64,000 bases of DNA. It comes from Sporosarcina ureae. Its GTDB lineage: Bacteria; Bacillota; Bacilli; Bacillales_A; Planococcaceae. The first letter of the stretch is position 1. Each line of letters opens with the position of its first letter. The notes beneath the pieces were generated by a model. It was given only the letters and a program-made list of their open reading frames with translations, was not told the origin of the DNA and made no database searches. Both the position numbers and the translations under genes were made by a program. Below, in pieces: positions 25,577 through 35,246 of the stretch. Where the stretch lies: contig NZ_CP015207.1 in the NCBI RefSeq assembly GCF_002101375.1, positions 2,930,001-2,994,000 on the forward strand, read 5' to 3'.

Positions 25577-25948
25577 ATGGGACTAGAACAACGGAACTTA
25601 AATACGTCACAGACACCGGAGATAGGACAGCATATTGATCAAAATCAGCCACAGGTTGTCCGCCGTGTAAAAAAACGTTTTTCTAAAGGCGAAAAGATAT
25701 TGTTCACTTTATTTGCGGCATTTACAATTGGATCTTCTTCAATGCTTTTACAGACACATTCAGATATAAACGCTGTAAATAAAGAAGTGCAGTTGATGAA
25801 CTCTGAAATTGAAGATACTGCAAAACAAAATAATGAATTGTCCATTCAAGTGAGTGACAAATCCACGTACGAACGTATTTGGAAAAAAGCACAAGAGAGT
25901 GGTTTGAACCTTAACGAAAGTAACGTAAAGGTTGTACCAGGACGATGA
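25577..25948 (+). CDS. ftsL: Cell division protein FtsL
   Basis: A 123-residue bitopic protein. A basic cytoplasmic tail (about 1-40, RRVKKRFSKGEK) is followed by one membrane helix (about 41-58) and an extracytoplasmic heptad coiled coil (about 60-105), which pairs with DivIC in the division complex. Position between rsmH and pbpB and the length support the call. The stop overlaps the pbpB start by 4 bases (ATGA). Confidence 0.9.
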   Translation: MGLEQRNLNTSQTPEIGQHIDQNQPQVVRRVKKRFSKGEKILFTLFAAFTIGSSSMLLQTHSDINAVNKEVQLMNSEIEDTAKQNNELSIQVSDKSTYERIWKKAQESGLNLNESNVKVVPGR

Positions 25949-28170
25949 AGAAGTTTCGCTTTCAATGGGGAGCCTTTCTAATGTTAGTAGTATTCGGAGG
26001 GCTCTTTTTCATATTATTCGGCAGAATTCTTTTTATTCAGATGACAGGCCAAGTAGATGGTAAAGAGTTAGCGAAAATCGCCTCGAACCAATATGAAAAA
26101 AATGCCGTCTTACAAGCTAGTCGTGGATCTATTATTGATCGAAACGACGAGCCGATTGCGTCAGATACATTGAGTTACCATGTGGTTGCTGTAGTGAACG
26201 AAGCTGCAAGTAAAAACAGCAAAAAAAAATATCACGTAACCAATTATAAAGAGACGGCGAAAGTACTGGCCAAGTATTTACCGCTAAAAGAACGTGAAAT
26301 TTACGATAAAATGGAAAATGCTAGAGAGGGCGCATGGCAAATTGAGTTTGGTCGCGCGGGCAAAGATTTGAATCGTGAAACGGTATTGAAAATGAAGGAA
26401 GAACTCGATAGAAAAGGTTTATCGGGTATTTTGTTTGTAGAAGGTAAAAAACGATTCTATCCTAACGGTCGATTCGCTTCTTACTTAGTGGGCTTCGCCC
26501 AAAAAGAAGAATTGGAAAATAATCTAACTGTCACCAAAGGCAAGATGGGGCTTGAAAAAACATATAACGAGCAACTAACAGGTGTTGATGGAAAAGTAAA
26601 TTATCAATCAGATGGTTGGGGATATTTATTGCCGACGGCTAGCAAACAAATTGAGGAACCCAAAGATGGCCAGACGATTAAGCTTACATTGGACAAGACG
26701 ATCAGTAACTTCGTAGAAGAAGCGATGGATCAAGTAGAAGAAGAATATTCTCCTAAGAAAATGCTTGTGCTTGTGTCTAATCCTAAAACGGGTGAAATTT
26801 TGGCAATGAGTCAGCGACCGACGTTTAACCCGATGACGCGAGAAGGGTTAACAGAAAACTGGTTAAATGATGCAGTTGAGCAGACGATTGAGCCAGGTTC
26901 TCCTATGAAGATGTTCACATTGGCCGCGGCAGTGGAAGAAGGTAAATGGGCACCGGACGATTACTTCAAATCTGGATCTTATCGAATCTACGACCGGGTG
27001 ATTCGTGATGTTAACGTGAATGGCTGGGGCACCATTTCTTTTATGGAAGGTTTGCAACGTTCCTCTAACGTGGGAATGGCATACTTACTGGAAAGAATTG
27101 GCGACAAGAAATTCATTGAATATGTTCATAAATTTGGTTTCGGCAAGAAAACTGGAATCGATTTACCAAATGAAGCACCGGGAGTAGTATTGGATAATTA
27201 TCCGGCTGAACGACTGACGACTTCTTATGGGCAAGGTTCTACAGTGACGCCATTACAGATGATACAGGCTGCTTCTGCTATTGCAAATAACGGTGTCATG
27301 ATGAAACCATATGTAATTGATCAAATCATTGATCCGAATACGAAAGAAGTGCTGGAGAACCATGAACCTGAAGAAAATGGAACGCCGATTTCCGCAGCAA
27401 CAGCCAAAGAAGTGCGTGAAATCCTTGCGACAACAGTGACTTCAGAACATGGTACTGCACAAAAGTATCATTTGGAAAACTACGCAGTAGGCGGTAAAAC
27501 AGGTACAGCCGAACTTCCTAAAACAGATGGAAAAGGTTATATGTCTGGCTATGGGAACTACTTATACTCGTTCCTTGGAATGGCACCGATTGATGATCCG
27601 CAGCTTCTGATTTATGTAACTGTTCAGCAACCTGAATTAAAAGCAGGTGAATTAGGTTCTGACCCTGTATCAAAAGTGTTTAATCCGATTATGGAAAACA
27701 GCTTGAAATATTTGAACATTGCTCCTGATGATGAACAAGTGATTCCTGTAAAAGAAGTTGGGGACTATGAAGGAGAAGATGCAGAAACGGCAGCTTCTTT
27801 GGCAGTCGAGGATGGCTTCCAAACCGTACTAATCGGAGAAGGTGGCAAAGTAACTAAACAAATACCAAAAGCTGACACGAAATTACCGGAGGACGCGATT
27901 GTGTTGTTGGAAACAAAAGGGGATACGACATTCCCAGACATGACAGGTTGGTCTAAAAAAATGGTACTTTCCTTTATGAACCTTTCAAAGTTGGACATTC
28001 GAATCAACGGAGAAGGTTATGTTGTGGGACAAAGCGTAACGGAAGGAACGTCAGTAAACAAAAAAGATCCGATCGTCGTTGAACTTCGGACGCCTGAGCA
28101 GCAGTATAATAAAAAGAAAAGTAATGAAGATAAGGAAGAGAACGAAGAGGAGCAAATCATGGGCGGCTAA
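25945..28170 (+). CDS. pbpB: Penicillin-binding protein 2B, septal transpeptidase
   Basis: A 741-residue class B PBP. It has an N-terminal anchor (about 8-30), a dimerisation domain with RGSIIDRNDEPIA, and a transpeptidase domain with the serine motif SPMK (Ser319), SSN and KTGT. Two C-terminal PASTA domains follow (about 590-715), then a charged tail. It makes septal peptidoglycan together with FtsW and interacts with FtsL/DivIB. Overlaps ftsL by 4 bases. Confidence 0.95.
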   Translation: MKKFRFQWGAFLMLVVFGGLFFILFGRILFIQMTGQVDGKELAKIASNQYEKNAVLQASRGSIIDRNDEPIASDTLSYHVVAVVNEAASKNSKKKYHVTNYKETAKVLAKYLPLKEREIYDKMENAREGAWQIEFGRAGKDLNRETVLKMKEELDRKGLSGILFVEGKKRFYPNGRFASYLVGFAQKEELENNLTVTKGKMGLEKTYNEQLTGVDGKVNYQSDGWGYLLPTASKQIEEPKDGQTIKLTLDKTISNFVEEAMDQVEEEYSPKKMLVLVSNPKTGEILAMSQRPTFNPMTREGLTENWLNDAVEQTIEPGSPMKMFTLAAAVEEGKWAPDDYFKSGSYRIYDRVIRDVNVNGWGTISFMEGLQRSSNVGMAYLLERIGDKKFIEYVHKFGFGKKTGIDLPNEAPGVVLDNYPAERLTTSYGQGSTVTPLQMIQAASAIANNGVMMKPYVIDQIIDPNTKEVLENHEPEENGTPISAATAKEVREILATTVTSEHGTAQKYHLENYAVGGKTGTAELPKTDGKGYMSGYGNYLYSFLGMAPIDDPQLLIYVTVQQPELKAGELGSDPVSKVFNPIMENSLKYLNIAPDDEQVIPVKEVGDYEGEDAETAASLAVEDGFQTVLIGEGGKVTKQIPKADTKLPEDAIVLLETKGDTTFPDMTGWSKKMVLSFMNLSKLDIRINGEGYVVGQSVTEGTSVNKKDPIVVELRTPEQQYNKKKSNEDKEENEEEQIMGG

Positions 28171-28201
28171 TGTATAGCGCACGATTTCACAGCATACCTT
28201 A
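28171..28201 (+). promoter_or_regulatory. Possible sigmaE promoter of spoVD
   Basis: TGTATAG (28171-28177) resembles a sigmaE -35. CATACCTT (28193-28200) resembles its -10 (CATACANT), with 15 bases between. B. subtilis spoVD is sigmaE-dependent. Weak consensus, so tentative. Confidence 0.45.
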
Positions 28202-28224
28202 ATAGAAAAAAAGGTAGTGAGTCA

Positions 28225-30138
28225 TTGCGTTCATTTATTGATATGCAGTCCAAAAAACGTTTACGTGCAGCTTTCTTATGCTTTCTTATTTGCCTACTAC
28301 TTGTTATAGGTAAACTATTTCATGTCCAAATCGTCAAGCATGAATGGCTTAAAGAAAAAGCAGAAGAAAATTGGGATATTGAAATTCCTTTTGGTGCCAT
28401 GCGTGGAAATATTACCGACCGAAGTGGTAAGTTAATTGTTGGTAATAAACTAGCACCCACGTTGTATTTCATGCCAGCTCAAAATCCTGACATTTCCAGC
28501 GATATACCGGCAATTGCAAAAATCCTTAACATGCCGCCAGAAGCGTTGGAAGAAAAACTGAAGAAAAAAACATATATGGTGAAATTAGCTCCGGAAGGAA
28601 AAAACATCACGAAAGAGCAGGGCGATGAAATTACTAAACTACAAGTAGCGGGTTTGTATGTAGGTGTAGATTTCGTTCGCCATTATCCATATGATGATCT
28701 ATTAGCACGTTTGATCGGTTTTACTGGCTATGATGGCAACGGCTTGGCGGGTATTGAGTATGCGTATGATGAAATTCTGAATGGAACAGGGGACAAAGTA
28801 CGACTGTTCACGGATGCTAAAGGAATTGCATTGCCCCATGTAGAGGATAGTTTCGAACATGGAAATGACGGTTCGACGTTGGAACTGACTATCGATTTGA
28901 AGATGCACCAAATTGTGGAACGCGAACTGATCCAAGCAATGGAGAAATATGATGCAACACAGGCACTGGCAATCATAATGAATCCGAAAACAGGAGAATT
29001 ATTGTCACTGGCATCCGTACCTGGTTTTGATCCACGGGAATACCAATCAGCGGATTCCACTATCTATAACCGGAATTTGCCTGTATGGATGACATACGAG
29101 CCTGGTTCCACATTCAAGATTCTTACATTGGCGGCAAGTTTGGAAGAAGACGTCATCGATTTGGAGAATGAGAATTTTTATGACCCTGGTTATAAAGTCG
29201 TTGCAAACGCCAGATTACGGTGTTGGAAACGGGAAGGGCATAAAGATCAAACATTTCTGGAAGTTGTAGAAAACTCATGTAACCCTGGTTTCATTACGAT
29301 GGGTCAGCGACTCGGTAGCGAAAAATTAGATCGCTATATTCGTGAATTCGGCTTTGGTAGCTCGACAGAATCAGGCATTGCTGGAGAATCAAAAGGTATT
29401 TTGTTTTCTGAAGAAGCATTTGGACCAGTAGAACAGGCAACCACTTCGTTCGGGCAAGGAATCTCTGTTACACCAATCCAACAAGTGCAAGCAGTTGCCG
29501 CAGCTATTAATGGCGGTAAACTTTATAAGCCTTATATCGTCAAATCGATAAAGGACTCTGAAGGTAAGACGTTAAAAGAATTCGAACCTGAATTGAAAAG
29601 ACAAGTAATCAGCGAAGAAACATCAGCCGAAGTACGGCACGCGCTTGAATCTGTGGTGGCAAATGGATCGGGGCGTAATGCATTTGCAGATGGACTTCGT
29701 ATCGGTGGTAAAACAGGGACGGCACAGAAAGTGGAGAATGGTCGCTATAAAGATGGTGATTATATCGTCTCCTTCATCGGCTTCGCGCCTGCAGATGATC
29801 CAGAACTACTCGTATATCTAGCTATCGATAGTCCGAAGAACTCCATTCAATTCGGAGGAGTCATCGCTGCACCAATTGTCGGACGGATTATTGAAGAAAT
29901 TGCCCCGATTGCTAACATTGAAAGAAGAAAAGAACAGTTGGAAAAAGAATACCGATGGGGAGACGCGATCACATTCCGTTCACCCGATTTACTTGGAATG
30001 AATGAAAAAGAATTACTGTCACAAAATTACACGTTCAAAGTTAAGTGGCATGGAAAAGGCAAGAAAGTCATTCGACAGTTGCCTGCTCCCCATACTTTGA
30101 TGACCGTGGAAGACACGATTCATTTGTACACAGAATAA
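28225..30138 (+). CDS. spoVD: Sporulation-specific penicillin-binding protein SpoVD
   Basis: A 637-residue class B PBP needed for spore cortex synthesis in Bacillus. N-terminal anchor (about 12-30), RGNITDRSGKLIV, transpeptidase motifs STFK (Ser295), SCN and KTGT, then a single C-terminal PASTA domain (about 575-637). One PASTA rather than two and the place behind pbpB distinguish it from PBP2B. The start is TTG 28225 with AAGGTAGTGA upstream; ATG 28243 is possible. In B. subtilis murE follows; here mraY starts 46 bases later. Confidence 0.92.
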   Translation: MRSFIDMQSKKRLRAAFLCFLICLLLVIGKLFHVQIVKHEWLKEKAEENWDIEIPFGAMRGNITDRSGKLIVGNKLAPTLYFMPAQNPDISSDIPAIAKILNMPPEALEEKLKKKTYMVKLAPEGKNITKEQGDEITKLQVAGLYVGVDFVRHYPYDDLLARLIGFTGYDGNGLAGIEYAYDEILNGTGDKVRLFTDAKGIALPHVEDSFEHGNDGSTLELTIDLKMHQIVERELIQAMEKYDATQALAIIMNPKTGELLSLASVPGFDPREYQSADSTIYNRNLPVWMTYEPGSTFKILTLAASLEEDVIDLENENFYDPGYKVVANARLRCWKREGHKDQTFLEVVENSCNPGFITMGQRLGSEKLDRYIREFGFGSSTESGIAGESKGILFSEEAFGPVEQATTSFGQGISVTPIQQVQAVAAAINGGKLYKPYIVKSIKDSEGKTLKEFEPELKRQVISEETSAEVRHALESVVANGSGRNAFADGLRIGGKTGTAQKVENGRYKDGDYIVSFIGFAPADDPELLVYLAIDSPKNSIQFGGVIAAPIVGRIIEEIAPIANIERRKEQLEKEYRWGDAITFRSPDLLGMNEKELLSQNYTFKVKWHGKGKKVIRQLPAPHTLMTVEDTIHLYTE

Positions 30139-30184
30139 GCAGTGCTTCACTGACACGCAATTGATAGTAGAAGGAGAACTTACC

Positions 30185-31156
30185 ATGACACTCGGCACCA
30201 CAGTCACGATAATCGCTGTCGCATTTTTCGTATCAGCGATTATCGGGGTGATCATCATCCCATTACTTAGAAGGTTGAAATTTGGTCAAAGCATACGGGA
30301 AGAGGGCCCGCAAGCGCATTTGAAGAAAGCGGGAACGCCTACGATGGGCGGGCTCATCTTCCTTCTTTCCATATTAATTTCAACACTCACTTTATCTTAC
30401 ATAAACGACACATTAACTACTCATACGATTGTGCTATTGATCGTGCTGGTTGGTTTCGGAATCATCGGCTTCCTAGATGACTTTATTATCATCGTAGCGA
30501 AGCGCAACTTAGGGTTGACATCACTTCAGAAATTAATCGGGCAGATCATTATTGCAATTGTTGCCTTTTTCTTACTGAAACTCGGACCATTCGAAACGAC
30601 CGTAATGATTCCTTTCACAGAAATGGGAATAGATCTAGGTGTATTTTATGTGGCATTTTTAGTCTTTTGGCTCGTTGGCTTTTCAAACGCAGTCAACTTA
30701 ACGGATGGATTGGACGGACTAGTTGGCGGTACATCAACTATAGCATTCTCTGCATTTGGTGTATTTGCTTTAGCATATGAGCAAAACGATATCGCGTTAT
30801 TCGCATTTGTAGTAGCAGGTGCAATGCTTGGTTTTTTACTATTCAATATCAAACCAGCAAAAGTATTTATGGGAGACACAGGTTCATTGGCATTAGGTGG
30901 CGCGCTCGCTATGATTTCAGTATTGATCAAGCAGGAATTATTGTTATTGATCATCGGAATTGTATTTGTAGTAGAAACCCTTTCTGTCATCATTCAAGTC
31001 ATCAGTTTTAAAATGACTGGAAAACGTGTCTTCAAAATGAGCCCTATTCATCATCACTTTGAATTATCGGGCTGGTCTGAATGGAAAGTAGTGATTGTGT
31101 TCTGGGGTGTGGCATTGCTTGCCGCCCTCGTACCGGTCTTCTTGGAGGTCATGTAG
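30185..31156 (+). CDS. mraY: Phospho-MurNAc-pentapeptide transferase
   Basis: 323 residues with about ten membrane helices. It transfers phospho-MurNAc-pentapeptide to undecaprenyl phosphate to make lipid I. It has LKKAGTPTMGGLIF, FGIIGFLDDFIII (DDD region), NAVNLTDGLDGLVGG and the C-terminal KMSPIHHHFELSGWSE. AAGGAGAA precedes ATG 30185; an in-frame start at 30161 is not needed. Its TAG is immediately followed by the murD ATG. Confidence 0.96.
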   Translation: MTLGTTVTIIAVAFFVSAIIGVIIIPLLRRLKFGQSIREEGPQAHLKKAGTPTMGGLIFLLSILISTLTLSYINDTLTTHTIVLLIVLVGFGIIGFLDDFIIIVAKRNLGLTSLQKLIGQIIIAIVAFFLLKLGPFETTVMIPFTEMGIDLGVFYVAFLVFWLVGFSNAVNLTDGLDGLVGGTSTIAFSAFGVFALAYEQNDIALFAFVVAGAMLGFLLFNIKPAKVFMGDTGSLALGGALAMISVLIKQELLLLIIGIVFVVETLSVIIQVISFKMTGKRVFKMSPIHHHFELSGWSEWKVVIVFWGVALLAALVPVFLEVM

Positions 31157-32506
31157 ATGAAGAATACTGAACAATTCATAGGTAAAAAAATACTCGTAGT
31201 CGGTCTTGCGAAGAGTGGAGTGGCAGCAGCAGGTTTGCTTCAGCGTCTGGGCGCTGAAGTTGTAGTCAATGATTCCAAACCGCTAGAAGGCAATGAAGAG
31301 GCAGTGGAACTTCAAACACAAGGAATCGAAGTCATTGGTGGGGGACACCCAAATGATTTGCTGGATCGAAATTTCGACTTCATCGTGAAAAATCCGGGGA
31401 TTCCTTATAGCAATTCATTGATAGCTAGTGCTGTTGAGCAAAATATCCCGATTTGGACCGAAGTGGAATTAGCAGGTATTCTCAGTGAAGCACCGATTAT
31501 TGCCATTACAGGTTCAAACGGTAAAACAACAACCACAACATTGCTTTACCACATGCTCAATATGGCCAATAAAAAACCGTTGATTGCCGGCAATATTGGA
31601 ACGGTTTCTTGTACAGTGGCGGAAAAAGCTCATGCGAATGAAGTGATTGTGCTTGAAGCTTCTTCATTCCAATTGGCTGGAACAGAAAGCTTTGTCCCGC
31701 GAATTGCAATTTTTACGAATTTATACGAAGCGCATTTGGACTATCATGGATCGATGCAAGAGTATCTGGATGCAAAGTTGCAAGTGGCACGCAATCAAAC
31801 TTCAGAAGAATACTTGATTTTTAATGCTGATCAAAAGTTAATTAATGAGGCAGTAGAATCATTTAAATCTCAAAAAGTTCCTTTCACAGCACTAGGAAAA
31901 GCCGATGAGGGTATCTCAGCAGATGAGGAATGGATTTATTGGTTAGGTGAACCTTTCATAGAAATTAAGCATATAAAATTACCGGGTCGCCATAATTTAG
32001 AGAATATCTTATCAGCGACAGCAGCAGCCATATTGTCAGGGTGTGAAAAAACAGCGATAGAAAATGTATTAAGTTCTTTCACTGGTGTTCGTCACCGTAT
32101 GCAATTTGTTCGCGAAGTAAAAAGTCGTACCATATACAATGATTCAAAAGCGACAAATACATTAGCGACAAAAAGTGCACTTTCCTCATTTAAGATGCCA
32201 ATTATTTTGATTGCAGGTGGACTTGACAGAGGCCATTCATTTGAAGAATTACGCCCTCATATGAAAAATGTCCGTGCTGTCGTGACGATAGGGGAGACAG
32301 CAGAGCGTTTTGCAGAGTTTGCGAAGTCTTGTGGTGTAACAGAGACAATCCAAGCATCGACTATGCAGGAAGCCGTCCAGAAGGCATATGCGTGTAGCTG
32401 TGAAGACGATGTGATTTTATTGTCACCGAGCTGTGCAAGTTGGGATCAATACGAGAGCTTTGAAATTCGTGGAGATCAATTTATTGATGCAGTCATGAAG
32501 TTGTAA
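31157..32506 (+). CDS. murD: UDP-MurNAc-L-alanine:D-glutamate ligase
   Basis: 449 residues, cytoplasmic Mur ligase adding D-glutamate. It has an N-terminal Rossmann-like UDP domain (KILVVGLAKSGVAAAGLL), the ATP loop ITGSNGKTTTTTLL, FTNLYEAHLDYHGSMQEY with the lysine region DAKLQVARNQ, GVRHRMQFV, NDSKATNTLAT and AGGLDRG. The length equals B. subtilis MurD (451). Directly abuts mraY. Confidence 0.96.
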   Translation: MKNTEQFIGKKILVVGLAKSGVAAAGLLQRLGAEVVVNDSKPLEGNEEAVELQTQGIEVIGGGHPNDLLDRNFDFIVKNPGIPYSNSLIASAVEQNIPIWTEVELAGILSEAPIIAITGSNGKTTTTTLLYHMLNMANKKPLIAGNIGTVSCTVAEKAHANEVIVLEASSFQLAGTESFVPRIAIFTNLYEAHLDYHGSMQEYLDAKLQVARNQTSEEYLIFNADQKLINEAVESFKSQKVPFTALGKADEGISADEEWIYWLGEPFIEIKHIKLPGRHNLENILSATAAAILSGCEKTAIENVLSSFTGVRHRMQFVREVKSRTIYNDSKATNTLATKSALSSFKMPIILIAGGLDRGHSFEELRPHMKNVRAVVTIGETAERFAEFAKSCGVTETIQASTMQEAVQKAYACSCEDDVILLSPSCASWDQYESFEIRGDQFIDAVMKL

Positions 32507-32563
32507 ATTCGTTGTAATAGTTAGAGAGTAAAGTGAGGGAATGATCGATTAATTTGAGGAAGG

Positions 32564-33652
32564 ATGCGAACGCTGGAAAGAACCTACCGTATAATCTTTT
32601 TGACAACCGCCCTATTATTGTCGCTGATTGGATTAGTATTTGTGCAATCGGCAGGATCTTATTGGGGAGAAGTACATTATCAAGATTCTTCTCCATTTAT
32701 CGTCAAGCAAGGCATCTATATGATGATTTCCTTGGCTGTCGCTTATGTGCTGGTCAAAAGTCCGTTAACATCCCATCCTAAATTTTGGACCTATTGTTAT
32801 ATCGCTTCAATTTTAATGTTGGTAGCAGTATTGATACCGGGTATTGGAGCGGTGCGAAATGGTTCTCAAAGCTGGATCGCGTTTGGTCCCATTAGTTTGC
32901 AACCGGCGGAATTCGTTAAGGTGGCTTTGCTTGGAAAATTAGCAAGCGGTATGAAGAAACATAAAGAAAAGTCCTGGCAGTGGCAACATTTTGCATGGAT
33001 TTTATTACCCGCAACTTTGATCATGTTGCAACCTGACCTCGGCTCTGCCGTCATCATGATAGTATCTGCTTTTGTCATTCTTTTCTTGGCTGGCTATCCA
33101 TTGTCATTCTTTATCTTTCTTTTCGTCTCAGGACTCGGTGCTTTTATCGCACTCATTCTAGCTGCACCGTATCGTTTGGATCGAATTAAATCCTATATTG
33201 ATCCGTGGAACGATCCTCTCGGTACGGGGTTCCAAAGTATTCAATCCTTATTCGCAATTGCCCCTGGCGGATTATTCGGTCATGGCTTTGGGAATAGTCG
33301 TCAAAAGTTTTTGTACTTGCCTGAACCTCAAAATGACTTTATCTTTTCGATTATTGCAGAAGAAATAGGCTTTATCGGTGCAGCGTCTATCGTATTGCTG
33401 TTTATCTTGTTATTCGCTTCTGCATTCGGCATAGCGATTCGGCTGAACAACTGGAATTCGTTTTTAATTGTCACCGGTATGGTGTCCATGATCACTTTCC
33501 AAACGTTTTTAAATATGGGAGTCGTATCAGGTTTGCTGCCTGTGACAGGGGTGACGTTGCCTTTCATAAGTTATGGAGGATCCTCGCTGTTGACCACTTG
33601 GCTTGCTGTTGGAACAATTTTACACTACTCTGCGAATAAAAGGGCAGGATGA
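32564..33652 (+). CDS. FtsW/SpoVE-type SEDS glycosyltransferase
   Basis: A 362-residue SEDS polymerase with about ten membrane helices. It has GSQSWIAFGPISLQPAEF, LLPATLIMLQPDLGSA, YRLDRIKSYIDPWNDPLG, GHGFGNSRQKFLYLPEPQND and LPFISYGGSSLLTTW. The position between murD and divIB is that of spoVE in B. subtilis (cortex synthesis with SpoVD), but in bacteria generally this slot holds ftsW, so I leave the symbol open. ATG 32564 directly follows a GAGGAAGG site; CTG 32573 is better spaced but a rare start. murG and murB, expected next, are missing. Confidence 0.88.
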   Translation: MRTLERTYRIIFLTTALLLSLIGLVFVQSAGSYWGEVHYQDSSPFIVKQGIYMMISLAVAYVLVKSPLTSHPKFWTYCYIASILMLVAVLIPGIGAVRNGSQSWIAFGPISLQPAEFVKVALLGKLASGMKKHKEKSWQWQHFAWILLPATLIMLQPDLGSAVIMIVSAFVILFLAGYPLSFFIFLFVSGLGAFIALILAAPYRLDRIKSYIDPWNDPLGTGFQSIQSLFAIAPGGLFGHGFGNSRQKFLYLPEPQNDFIFSIIAEEIGFIGAASIVLLFILLFASAFGIAIRLNNWNSFLIVTGMVSMITFQTFLNMGVVSGLLPVTGVTLPFISYGGSSLLTTWLAVGTILHYSANKRAG

Positions 33653-34527
33653 AGGGAGAACAGGATGTGGAAAAAATAATAGATATTGAAGATCGGATTC
33701 CATCTATGCGTAAAAAACGCAGAAGAAAGGCCAATATGAGCTTTCTTCTACTCGTCGTGATATTCGTCCTTGTTCTTCTTGCCTTATTGTATTTCCAATC
33801 TTCATTAAGCGATGTATCGAATATATCCATTAATGAGACTGTTTTACACAAAAGTGAGGAGTATAAAGATCAGAGTGGATTGTATAAGGGGCAATCACTA
33901 TGGGGTTTCCGTGCTAAAGATATAGAAAAAAATATCAAGAAAATTCCCGGCGTGAAAGGTGCCACGGTGAGTCGTGATTTTTATAATGATGTTTCCATTC
34001 ATGTTACAGAGTGGGAACCGGTTGCCTTTATAGAGAATCAAGGACAATATAATTTATTGTTGGAAAATGGTGATCGCCTAGAAACTACCGATCCTGATAT
34101 CCTTTCTCATGCGCCTATCCTATCTGGTTTTACCGATCCTGAAGTGACGGAACGAATGATCGGTGAACTACAAATGATGGATAGTACAGTTTTTGAACTC
34201 CTGTCAGAGCTTCGTTATCAAGGAGAAGAAAAAATTGACGTATTTATGAGTGATGGATATGAGGTACATGCAGTGATTTTAGGTTTCGCTGATAAAATGT
34301 CCTACTATCCGGATATCATCGCTCAATTGCCAAAAGAAGAAAAAGGCGTGCTAGATATTGAAATTGGCGTGTATTTTAAAACATATACAGATTTCTACAA
34401 AGAACCAGTACCGATAGATGTGGAAATTCCACAGCCCACTGAAGAGTCAGCCACAACAAAGGGCAAGCCGGTCGAAGTAGAAATGAATAAGGAGGAAAAA
34501 AGTGAGCAAAACACTGAAGAAAACTAG
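33649..34527 (+). CDS. divIB: Cell division protein DivIB (FtsQ family)
   Basis: A 292-residue bitopic division protein. Basic cytoplasmic tail (RIPSMRKKRRRKAN), one membrane helix (about 28-47), a POTRA domain (about 50-120, VSNISINETVLH and WGFRAKDIEKNIKKIPGVK), a beta domain (about 120-240) and an acidic Glu/Lys-rich tail. It stabilises FtsL and DivIC at the septum. It overlaps the SEDS gene by 4 bases and ylxW by 26. Confidence 0.92.
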   Translation: MKGEQDVEKIIDIEDRIPSMRKKRRRKANMSFLLLVVIFVLVLLALLYFQSSLSDVSNISINETVLHKSEEYKDQSGLYKGQSLWGFRAKDIEKNIKKIPGVKGATVSRDFYNDVSIHVTEWEPVAFIENQGQYNLLLENGDRLETTDPDILSHAPILSGFTDPEVTERMIGELQMMDSTVFELLSELRYQGEEKIDVFMSDGYEVHAVILGFADKMSYYPDIIAQLPKEEKGVLDIEIGVYFKTYTDFYKEPVPIDVEIPQPTEESATTKGKPVEVEMNKEEKSEQNTEEN

Positions 34528-35227
34528 AGAAAAACGCGGCAAGCAATTGGTGCTATCCATCGTATTTCTAGTCTTGGGCTTCATGCTTGCATTTTCCTAC
34601 CGTACAATTGGCAGTAAGCAACAAGTGTTGGATTCACAGCAAACCAATTTATTTCAGCAAGAAGAACAGTATCGGGCCGATTTAATCGATCAGCAAGAGA
34701 GAAATAAGGAATTGACAAATGAATTATTGGAGAAACAGAAAAAAGTGCATTCGTTTGAGCAGGAGTTCTCCGATAAAGAAAAAAATCATGCGGTTCTTGT
34801 GGAAAAAGCTCGAGATTTAAGATTATTGCTTGGCGATATTCCGTCAAAAGGTGCAGGAGTAAAAGTAACACTGGAAGATGCAGCTTATGATCCTTCAATA
34901 CAAAATCCGAATGATTATATCGTCCATGAAAGTCACGTTTTACGTGTAATTAATGAATTGAAAATCGCAGGTGCGCAAGGAATGACAATCAATGGGCAAC
35001 GGATTAATTCGAATTCGTACATAAAATGTACAGGCCCTGTTATTATGGTTGATGGCAGAACGTTTCCAGCACCTTTTATTATAGAAGCAGTAGGAGATCC
35101 GAAAGTGCTAACTCCAGCGCTACATTTAAAAGGCAGTGTTATAGATGGTTTGTTGCGAGATAATATCGTCGTCACATTGGAAGAAATGAAGGAAGTTCAA
35201 CTACCTGCGATTCGTGACGAAGTATGA
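34502..35227 (+). CDS. ylxW: YlxW, DUF881 family protein
   Basis: 241 residues: basic start, one membrane anchor (about 17-35), an extracytoplasmic coiled coil (about 45-105) and a C-terminal DUF881 domain with GAGVKVTLEDA, VHESHVLRVINELKIAGAQ and INGQRINSNSYIKCTGPVI. The start is GTG 34502 behind AAGGAGGAA. It lies inside the division cluster between divIB and ylxX, as in B. subtilis. Exact role unknown. Confidence 0.85.
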   Translation: MSKTLKKTREKRGKQLVLSIVFLVLGFMLAFSYRTIGSKQQVLDSQQTNLFQQEEQYRADLIDQQERNKELTNELLEKQKKVHSFEQEFSDKEKNHAVLVEKARDLRLLLGDIPSKGAGVKVTLEDAAYDPSIQNPNDYIVHESHVLRVINELKIAGAQGMTINGQRINSNSYIKCTGPVIMVDGRTFPAPFIIEAVGDPKVLTPALHLKGSVIDGLLRDNIVVTLEEMKEVQLPAIRDEV

Positions 35228-35246
35228 GGGATTGTGGGGGGGTAGA

